Assembly (NCBI GenBank): GCA_000827495.1 | Contig: KN817572.1 | Span: forward strand, 124,001 to 188,000 | Length of the DNA stretch: 64,000 nucleotides | Reading direction: 5' to 3' | From: Hypholoma sublateritium FD-334 SS-4 | Lineage: Eukaryota; Basidiomycota; Agaricomycetes; Agaricales; Strophariaceae | Part shown: one piece after another, positions 57,039 to 64,000 of the stretch | Layout: every line of letters starts with the position of its first letter | Numbering within the stretch: position 1 is the first letter of the stretch | Program-made: the position numbers and the translations under genes | The notes under the pieces: generated by a model | Database searches by the model: none | Seen by the model: only the letters and a program-made list of their open reading frames with translations | What the model was told of the DNA's origin: nothing

Positions 57039-59213
57039 ATGAGCGTCCAAGTAAGTAGAATGTACCATTCTGATCGAGTTTCAGACCTTCATTGGTTCGG
57101 AGTTTGCGCTGACTCGGATACAGCTTAATCTGCCCAAGTCTGCTCAAAATCTACTCTGCGAATGCTGCGAAAAGATAGATTTTTCTCTGTACAATCGGCG
57201 CGAGGACAAGAAGTATCCGATGCCGTCCAAGCGGCAGATGAGAGCCAACACATCGTGCCCATTTTGCTGCCTGTTAGTGAGCGCTTATATTCTTGACCAA
57301 ATTCCAGATGATGGCCGGCATATATACGCTGAGTGGACCAAGGATCGAGGGTTCAACGTAGGCGGGGGAGTCAGTTTCACGGTCGTTTTTCTTGATGAAG
57401 ATGGCCTATCGAAGTCTGCGCATGGAATGGGGCGCTACGTCCAGCCTACGATCCACCCTGCACTAGTGAACAAATGGATACGCGTCTGTGAATCCCACCA
57501 CGGCCAAGAATGTGCCCCCACTCCCAATGTAGTGGCGACCTCTGAGCATCCTGCTGGATTGAAGATCTTTCGGATGATCGACGTCATCAATCAGTGTATC
57601 GTTCAAGTAGGACATGGCTGTCGATATGTTGCCCTGAGCTACATGTGGGGCCGAGTGGAGACGGTCAAGCTCCTGTCGCAAAACAAAGACCAGCTCATGG
57701 CCCATGCAGGTCTGCTGGCCTTCCGAAATCGTCTGCCACGCACGATTAACGATGCTATTGACCTTCTTCGCACCATTGGGGAACAATACTTGTGGGTAGA
57801 CAGTATATGTCTTCTGCAAGATGATGCGGACGAGATGGGCGACGCCATAGGAAAGATGCACCTGGTGTATCGGGGAGCTGTATTCACTATATTGGCTGGG
57901 GCGGGTCAGGATGCGAATGCAGGTCTTCCGGGTGTTCACTTTGGTTCTCGGAGGGTGATCCAGCATATCGCGGAGGTGCAGCCAGGAATCCGGATGACAG
58001 TCATCGAGCCACTCTCTGGTTATTTGAATGCATCAAAGCATCTCACGCGCGGTTGGACGTACGTTGTCATTTCCATCTTGATATCGCCGCCGAAGTCCGG
58101 CCATTGAACACGAATTTCAGATTGCAAGAACACGTCCTATCTCATCGACTCCTCATCTTCCTCCCAAAGGGTATCTTCTTCCAATGCCACCAAAATTGCT
58201 GGAGTGAAGATACAATATACGACGACTTTCCTCCGGAGACTAACAAGCCATTGTTATTTGTTAACGGCGCGAATATGCGACTCGTTGGCGAAATTGATCC
58301 CACACCTTTCAAGACGTACGCCGACGTGATCCAAGGTTACTCTGCGCGCGAGCTAACGATGGAGTCGGACACCCTCAACGGCGCGGCGGGTGTCCTGAAC
58401 GTCCTGTCTGCGCACCTGAAGTGCGATATGCTCTCAGGCCTGCCAACGGGGGCGTTTGACCTCGCCGTCCTCTTCTACGACCCCTGGGCTGATGGCCAGA
58501 CGGGCATCAGGAAAAAAGGATTCCCTAGCTGGTCGTGGGCTGGATGGAAGAGACACAGCGCGCTTATGATGAGAGACAGCTCACCCGGAGAGATCAACCG
58601 CTGGTTGCGGACACAGACGTATATTGTCTGGTACAAACGGGATCCGCATGCCCCGGGGCCGAGTCTTGTTTGGACTGCGCGTGAGGGACTGACCGACGAC
58701 GACATCGCGTATGCCACTCGAGACGCCGTGATCCCATATGGGCGCGCTGAAAGTACGAAGTCCGACTTGGGGTTCAATGAGACACCGCTTTCAGCGGTCG
58801 AAGTATTGCGTGGGTACCCGCTATTGCAGTTCTGGGCATATACAGTCCAGTTCACTGCCCTTGAGCACCCCGATGAGCGTGCCTGGCGTTTATGGGAGCG
58901 AACCGAGAGGATACGGGGGCGGGGTGGAGAATTGTGTGGTGGATTACTGGTCAACGATGCCAAGCTCCTTGAAGGCGTGGAGGGGCCTTACGAATACATC
59001 CTGCTTTCCAAAGCAGCAAGCTACGGGAATGAGTTCGGGTCACCGGTGCACAACATTTTCGAAGACTTCAATAACAAGCCTATCTGGTGGGTCATGCTAA
59101 TTGCGTGGGATGGGCCAGTGGCGGAAAGGCGGGGACTGGGGTTCGTTTACGAGGATTGCCTAGAGTACACGACTCCTCCGGGAAAGGCTTGGAACGAGAT
59201 TTTGCTGGCATGA
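57039..59213 (+). CDS. HET-domain (heterokaryon incompatibility-type) protein
   Basis: Fungal allorecognition/immunity class. Exons 57039-57050, 57085-58058 and 58121-59213. It starts MSVQ then TFIGSEFALTRIQLNLPKSA; a Cys-rich stretch follows (LLCECCEKIDF, TSCPFCCLL). The HET domain shows CRYVALSYMWGRVETVKLLS, LPRTINDAIDLLRTIGEQYL, WVDSICLLQDDADEMGDAIG, KMHLVYRGAVFTILAGAGQD and, across the second intron, RGWTLQEHVLSHRLLIF. All three classical motifs (LSYxWG, WxDxxCIxQ-like, RxWTxQE) are present. The C-terminal part (KGFPSWSWAGWK, then ENLY-free acidic segments) ends GKAWNEILLA. CxxC pairs near residues 40-70 could bind zinc. The 900 bases after the stop hold decayed copies of its 3' end. Confidence 0.9.
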
Positions 59214-59234
59214 CCAATAACTGAGAAAGGGCGA

Positions 59235-59573
59235 CGTTGGAATACAATTTTTGTGGAAACGCGTTTGGGTCACTAGTTCACAACGTTTTAGAAGAATAGA
59301 GCGACATGCGCATCCAGTGGAGACGGCCGATGGGTGTCCCGAGCGGGTCGCTGGCTTGAGGGACGGTGCGGACGCGGTGGTTCGGTCTACGTTGTGGTAA
59401 GCAACGACGGGATTCTAGCTACGTTGGTAAATGTGATGGGGATGCCATCCACCCTAATCCACCAGTGCTGGTGAGTCGTGTTAATCGTGCAGGAGGGACC
59501 GGGAAGGAACTGGGCGCATTTACGAGGATAACTTCCGTGGGCAAGGTATGGAAGTAGATTCTGCCAGCTTCAC
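59235..59573 (+). pseudogene. HET 3'-end copy A (decayed)
   Basis: GTTTGGGTCACTAGTTCACA at 59262 parallels GTTCGGGTCACCGGTGCACA of the gene (59034). Later TTTACGAGGATAACTTC and GGGCAAGGTATGGAAG (59518-59553) parallel the gene's last 70 bases. Several stops; spaced by divergent filler. Confidence 0.65.
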
Positions 59574-59589
59574 CGAAGATGCGACTTGT

Positions 59590-59757
59590 GGAAAGAATCT
59601 TGATGGGGTGCGTCTTGCACGCCAGTCCAAGACAAGTTATTCGAGGATTGGGCGACAGGCCTATAGGGAGTCAGGTTGATTGTGTAAGATGGACCAGTCA
59701 CCAGTGGCGGAAAGGCGGGGACTGGACTTCGTTTACGAGGATGGCCCAGAGTAAATG
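59590..59757 (+). pseudogene. HET 3'-end copy B (best preserved)
   Basis: Bases 59701-59725 are identical over 25 bases to 59115-59139 in the gene, and the following 28 bases differ at only four places. Upstream, GACAAGTTATTCGAGGATT parallels the gene's CACAACATTTTCGAAGACTT. A premature TAA ends it near 59755. Confidence 0.8.
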
Positions 59758-59799
59758 ACCAACTTGGACCTTGACCAATGAAAGGAAGGAGGAGCCGTG

Positions 59800-60020
59800 G
59801 CTTATGAATGGAATCTTTGCGCCAGTCCGCAGCGTTTTCAAGGATCTGAATGATTGAACGACAAGCCTATCTGGTACTATGCTGAGTGTACGGGTCTGGG
59901 ACCACTGCGACTGGCCGGTTGACAAGTAGCAGAATGCGGGGACTGGGCAGTGTTCACCAAGACTGGCTAGGATACATGACTCCTCCCGGAAAGGCTTGGA
60001 AGGAGATTTTGTTGGCTTGA
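59800..60020 (+). pseudogene. HET 3'-end copy C (decayed)
   Basis: ACAAGCCTATCTGGT (59862-59876) is identical to the gene at 59081-59095. The final block (59975-60020), CATGACTCCTCCCGGAAAGG then CTTGGAAGGAGATTTTGTTG, matches the gene's end with few differences and stops with TGA. Confidence 0.75.
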
Positions 60021-60115
60021 GCAACAGAAGGAAAGTGCCGGGCTTCATTTACGAGGACCGCTTGGAATAGGTACATGTCGCCCGCGGGCAAAGTTTGGAA
60101 GGAGACTTCCCCAGC
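60021..60115 (+). pseudogene. HET 3'-end copy D (decayed)
   Basis: GGCTTCATTTACGAGGACCG then CTTGGAATAG, and CCCGCGGGCAAAGTTTGGAA then GGAGACTTCCCCAGC, parallel the last 90 bases of the gene. An in-frame TAG and a shorter spacing show decay. Confidence 0.65.
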
Positions 60116-60212
60116 TCGACGCAGACTGCTCAATGCAGCGCTGATGGCGGAGAAAAAGAAAAGAGAGTTTATTCATAGACTCATCGCCTTTGCCGCCCGC
60201 TAGTACGAGGAT

Positions 60213-60218
60213 CACGTG
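60213..60218. promoter_or_regulatory. CACGTG E-box upstream of acyltransferase gene
   Basis: GATCACGTGTATG, 69 bases before the ATG at 60287. Cbf1/Ino2-type bHLH sites are often found in phospholipid genes in yeast; role here is inferred. Confidence 0.35.
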
Positions 60219-60286
60219 TATGATTTGGCGCCCCTGGGCCTGGCGCTGTGAGCTGTCCACCGCCGCCCACCTCTCTCCGTACCGCC

Positions 60287-62484
60287 ATGCCAGACACGAC
60301 CGACTTCAAGGCCCTCCACCGGGTCATCCGCTTCATCTCAGACCTCGCCGTCGGCTCGTTCTTCCACGAGCTGCGCGTCATCGGCGGCGAGAACGTGCCC
60401 CGGACGGGCCCCATTATTGTGTGCGTGTTGTCGCTGCGCTGCGGTGCATTTCTGGGCGCTGACGGGGGGGTGTAGGACGGCGACGCACCATAACATGATG
60501 CTCGACCCCGTTGTGTTGTGTGCGTGTTCCCCTTTGTCTGTCTGAGTGGCTGCTGACTGGCGCCCGTTCGTAGCTGTGGGCTTTCCATACCGCCGGATGC
60601 TCAACTACTGGAGCAAAGGTGTGCATTCCCATCCTGTCTCGCCATGGCCTTGCTGACGCCCGCCTGCAGCGAGCCTCTTCGCGCACCCCGTGATGCGCTA
60701 CATCCTGTTCTCGTCGGGGAACATCCCCGTGGACCGCAAGTCGAAGGACCGGCAGGTGCTGTTCAAGGGCACGATCGACGCGCTCGCGGCGGGCGAGGCG
60801 GTCGCGCTGTTCCCCGAGGGCACGAGCTACACGGAGCCGCGCATCATGCAGGTGAAGGACGGCGCGGCGTGGGCCGCGCTCGAGTACACGAAGTGGGCGC
60901 GCGCGCAGCCGGGCGGGGCGCCGCCGGTGACGATCGTGCCGGTGGCGATTGTGTATACGAATAAGAGCAAGTACCGTAGTCGGGTATGTGCTTGCCTTGC
61001 TTGTGCGGTGCTGTGCTGACTGGCTGCAGGTCATCATGGAGTGCGTGGGCCGCGTGGGGCGTGGGGCTGGCGCTGACTTTTGCTGTGCAGGTTCGGGCAG
61101 CCGATCAAGATGGACGAGTATGAGGACGAGTTCTTCTCGGATGTGGAGGGCGCGCCGCGCGCGGCGGTGAAGCGCGTGACGCAGCGCATCGAGACGGAGC
61201 TCGTGCAGACGAGCATCAACGCGCCGGACTGGTGAGTCTGTGCGGCGCAGGGGTGCATGCGCTGACTTGTCGCAGGGACACGCTCTACGCAGCGCGCATG
61301 GCACGCGGGCTTCTCTGGGAGAACGAGCGCGACATTGCCACCGAGGACTTTGTGGCGGTATCGCAGACGTGAGTCGCTCATTTGTGCGCCTGGGCGGAGC
61401 TAACGGCGGCGCGCAGGCTCGTCGACCTGTTCACGGACCAGGAGCTCACGCCAAGCGCCAAGGCGGTGCGCCGGAATCTGCTGAGCTACTATTCGCTGCT
61501 GCAGTCTACACATTTATCGAACTCTGTGCTGTCGTCGCTCCCGCTGCCGCGCACGCTCGACCCTAATACGCCTGCGACTATTCCGGGCCGGCTCTATACC
61601 GTTATGATTCTGGTGCGCGATACGCTTGCGGCGCTCCTGCCGCTCCCGTTCTTCTTCATTCCGCTGGTGGTACATGCGCCCGTGTACATCATGGGCAGCC
61701 TCGGGGCGCGGCTCGTGGAACACGAGGAGGAGACGCAGGCGCAGAACAAGGTGGCATTTGGGCTGCTTTCCCTGCTGCTCATCTACCCGGCAACGTTTTT
61801 CTTCCTGTGGGCCCTGTTCTTCTACACGCGGATCGGCGCTATTTTTGCGGCGCTCATTGTCTATCTGTTTGCGGTGTACCACATCAAGATGATTGACGGT
61901 GGGGAGGCCTGCTATTTTAAAATAAGCGAGAACTGACCTCATGACGCGTTCCTGCAGGCAACTACGAGCGGTAGGTGCAATGTATACATATTGGGGCGCC
62001 TCGCTGACGGTGCTACAGGGCGAAGCGGTTCATCGCGGCGTGGCGGGTGCTGGTGGGGGTGTGGATGCCGAAGCGCCTGGACATGTCGGCGTCGGCGGTC
62101 GCGCAGTACACGCAGCCGAAGACGCCGCCGCGCAGCGTGTGGATCGACAAGCCCGCCGCGCAGGAGATTACGGACTTTCAGCTGCAGCCCGAGCCGCCGG
62201 TGAAGGCGCGCTCTGCGCGGCGACCGCCGTCCCGGCGGCTGATCCGACATGTGCTGCGTGCGCGCGTGGAGGCGGCGAACGCGCTGGCGGGGTTCCTGGG
62301 CGAGATAGCGCGGACGCGGAAGCGGGTGCATGCAAGCGGGCACCTGGCGAAGGGGCGCGGGTGGCGCGATGGGGCGGAGGTTGTGGCGTATCTGCGGGAG
62401 CGCGGGGCCAAGGTGCCGTCTGTGCCGCTGACGGACGAGTGGGCGGCGGGCAGCGACTACGAGGGATATACGACGGAGGAGTAG
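60287..62484 (+). CDS. Glycerol-3-phosphate acyltransferase (SCT1/GPT2 type, PlsC domain)
   Basis: ER/lipid-droplet enzyme that makes lysophosphatidate, the first step of glycerolipid synthesis. ATG 60287: MPDTTDFKALHRVIRFISDL. Acyltransferase motifs over the first exons: TATHHNMMLDPVVL (HX4D; H-N-M-M-L-D), GNIPVDRKSKDRQ, ALFPEGTSYTEPR and PVTIVPVAIVYTNKSKYRSR. Then FGQPIKMDEYEDEF, two membrane segments (LAALLPLPFFFIPLVVHAPV and LLSLLLIYPATFFFLWALFF) and a basic tail KRVHASGHLAKGRGWRDGAE, ending EGYTTEE at 62484. About nine introns with GC-rich ends. Membrane segments placed after the catalytic part match the fungal Sct1/Gpt2 layout. Confidence 0.9.
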
Positions 62485-62740
62485 ATTTGGGATTACATAC
62501 ATTATGCTTACTAGTTGCTCAACGCCGGTGTTCAATGAAACGAGGCGCAGATGGTATCCGCGTGCTTCTGCGGTTGAGTAATGCGACGCGCCACCTGGCT
62601 ACGCGGTGTCAGATTTGTGCGGGAGCAGGCCACGACGTTGGGATGGGCATTGTATTAGTGTGTGAATGGGGGAGGATCGGTGAAGGATGATTAGATTATC
62701 AGCGCCTTGTCTGCGCAACGTTGCTCTTTCCCAAACCACC

Positions 62741-63369
62741 ATGGACTCGCTCTTCGCACAGACCCTGCGCGAGCAGGACGCCATCTTCTACGCAACATTC
62801 CCCGCCGCCGCCGCGTCCAGGATCCAGGAGGAGGCCCAGCGCCAGCTGCAGCTGCACTACGACTACACCGACGACGTCCCGCCGCTCGAGGTCGCCTTCC
62901 CGCCCAGCCCCGTCGAGCGCCCGCGCCATGCGCTGCACCCCGCACACCCGTACCACCACTTCGCCGCCCGCCACGTCAGCCCCGACCAGCGCCCCCACGC
63001 CCCGCCGCCGCCGCCGCCAGACCAGGTCCGCATCCACGCCATGCGCCTCAGCCCCCTCCCCCGCAACAAGCACCAGCCCCTCGAGAAGAAGCCCCCCCTT
63101 GCCTGCCTCTTCTGCCGCGGCCGCAAGATCGCCTGCGGCTCCCCGCTCCCCGGCAGCCCTGACAAGACCTGCAAGTGCGTGCCTGCCTTTGTCTGCCCCC
63201 TTTTGCTGACGTCCCCCGCAGTCAGTGCCAGCGCCGCTCGCTCCAGTGCGAGTACCCCTCCGAGAGCAGGCGCGGCATGCGCAAGAAAAAATCAGTCGAT
63301 GTCCCCGACACAGACACCCCGCCCAAAGAGGCCCCTGCCACCGATCCTGCTCCATCTGCCGCCGCCTAA
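62741..63369 (+). CDS. Minimal Zn2Cys6 protein lacking the TF middle domain
   Basis: Two exons from MDSLFAQTLREQDAIFYATF. An acidic/aromatic stretch (LQLHYDYTDDVPPLEVAFPP), a Pro/His-rich region (PPPPPPDQVRIHA), then the zinc cluster: LACLFCRGRKIACGSPLPG, DKTCN, QCQRRSLQCEYPSESRRG. The six Cys are present, with a long loop between third and fourth. The intron (GTGCGT...CGCAG) turns the last codon to Asn. It ends KEAPATDPAPSAAA at TAA 63367-63369. Only about 190 residues, so the fungal-specific TF domain is missing. Such short Zn2Cys6 proteins occur in mushrooms; some may act as partners or repressors. Target unknown. Confidence 0.82.
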
Positions 63370-63540
63370 ATCCGTCCCTGCTTTCTTGTTGTTTTCTTGG
63401 GAATACTATCATATTGCTTTCATAGTTGTCGTCGCTTTCCAGCAGCCTGGCTCCATTCCCCAGTAGCCGCTTGTATATAATTTGTATTCCGTATCCCAGT
63501 CAAATTCTTGATACATGCCAATGTACATATTCAGTCTCAC
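63370..63540. other. Convergent 3' ends
   Basis: 171 bases between the Zn2Cys6 stop and the kinase stop on the other strand; no coding signal. Confidence 0.4.
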
Positions 63541-64000
63541 TCAGTCCCGCCGTGCTGCCTTGCTCGTCCGCCGTGACGACCGCCGCGGCCCGTTCTGCCC
63601 TGCGTTTGCGCTGCTGCCAGGCGCGTCATCTTCCTGAAGGGGCGTCAGCTCTCCGCGCACACGCTTATTCAGACCTTTGGCTGCAGCACCTGGATTCCCG
63701 TCCCGCGCCGTCGCATACGCAATCATCTCTGCAGGCAGCTCCTCCCCCTCTTCCTCCTCCGCCAGCGCACGCCGATGCAGCCGCCTGGGGCGCGGCGAGC
63801 GCGAGCTCTCCGCGCCCTCCTCTTCAATGGGCGGCAGCGGCGGGTGCTCGACCGCCATCGAGTTGTCCACCGTCTCCGTCACCCCGTGGAACGGAAAGTG
63901 CTGTCGCAGCCAGTCGTGGTGCATCGCGTTCGTCAGCGACATGCGCCGCGTCGGGCGCTCCTGCAGCAGGTGCCGGATAAAGTCGTGGACTGAAAATACA
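63541..64000 (-). CDS. Rad53/Chk2-like Ser/Thr kinase, C-terminal end (partial)
   Basis: Only the last exon(s) lie in the window. From the intron end at 63990 the frame reads HDFIRHLLQERPTRRMSLTN, AMHHDWLRQHFPFHGVTETV, the final helix of a CAMK-group kinase domain. The RRMSLTNAMHHDWL pattern is typical of Rad53/Cds1/Chk2 checkpoint kinases. The tail is acidic then basic (LPPIEEEGAESSRSPRPRRL, GPRRSSRRTSKAARRD), possibly with nuclear signals, and stops at 63541. The FHA domain expected upstream is outside the window, so subfamily is inferred. Confidence 0.65.
   Translation of the reverse strand, partial: VFSVHDFIRHLLQERPTRRMSLTNAMHHDWLRQHFPFHGVTETVDNSMAVEHPPLPPIEEEGAESSRSPRPRRLHRRALAEEEEGEELPAEMIAYATARDGNPGAAAKGLNKRVRGELTPLQEDDAPGSSANAGQNGPRRSSRRTSKAARRD

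Larger units (their letters stand above)
59214..60120 (+). repeat. Array of decayed tandem copies of the HET gene 3' end
   Basis: At least four degenerate repeats of the last 100-230 bases of the HET gene follow its stop. Each keeps recognisable pieces such as TTTACGAGGA, GGCAAAGTTTGGAAGGAGA-like and ACAAGCCTATCTGG, with stops and frameshifts. Individual copies are given separately. Confidence 0.8.

Noticed and set aside
59214..60120. Transposon or solo LTR explanation for the repeats behind the HET gene
   Set aside because: Repeated units match the adjacent HET coding end, with no terminal repeats, target-site duplication or transposase remnants seen.

Overview
The window is nuclear DNA of a filamentous fungus, most likely an agaricomycete (mushroom-forming basidiomycete). 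Genes are dense, lie on both strands and are cut by many introns of about 45-75 bases. They encode eukaryotic and fungal products: a basidiomycete-style AreA GATA factor, an Sst2-type RGS protein, a HET-domain protein, Zn2Cys6 factors, a signal peptide peptidase and nuclear-encoded complex I subunits. No rRNA, tRNA, CRISPR array or intact transposon was found. Exon joins were worked out by eye from frames, GT/AG sites and family motifs, so gene spans are firmer than individual splice sites.

Left part (1-42 kb, moderate GC). In order: a CTL/PNS1 transporter (cut by the window start), PTC1-type PP2C phosphatase, eIF5-mimic (BZW-type) protein, a Zn2Cys6 factor, meiotic MND1, a cytochrome P450, a large disordered conserved protein, the complex I PSST/NDUFS7 subunit, a PSK/PIM-like kinase, an AlkA/MAG1-type DNA glycosylase, a small I9 protease inhibitor, an RGS regulator, two unassigned proteins, an SSU1-type membrane transporter, type II PI 4-kinase (LSB6), a CUS2/Tat-SF1 splicing factor, the complex I 21 kDa subunit, a UPF0643-like protein, another disordered protein and a gamma-glutamyltranspeptidase. 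This is mostly housekeeping and regulatory content without an obvious pathway cluster.

Middle (42.2-52.9 kb). Base composition changes sharply. A 2.3 kb gene-free, extremely GC-rich stretch leads into signal peptide peptidase, AreA and a Sec7-PH ARF exchange factor, all on the plus strand with short gaps and strongly GC-rich codons.

Right (52.9-60.2 kb) is AT-richer and looks accessory: long gene-free stretches, a tiny secreted protein, a GH76 mannanase-like enzyme and a HET-domain gene. The HET gene is followed by at least four decayed tandem copies of its own 3' end, which is the most unusual structure in the window. From 60.2 kb the sequence is GC-rich again: a glycerol-3-phosphate acyltransferase, a minimal Zn2Cys6 protein and the C-terminal end of a Rad53/Chk2-like kinase running off the right edge.

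I found no convincing wholly new multi-gene system. The best leads are the HET 3'-end repeat array, the abrupt composition blocks, a 7-base micro-exon in LSB6, a telomere-like G-rich tract, and several unassigned proteins.
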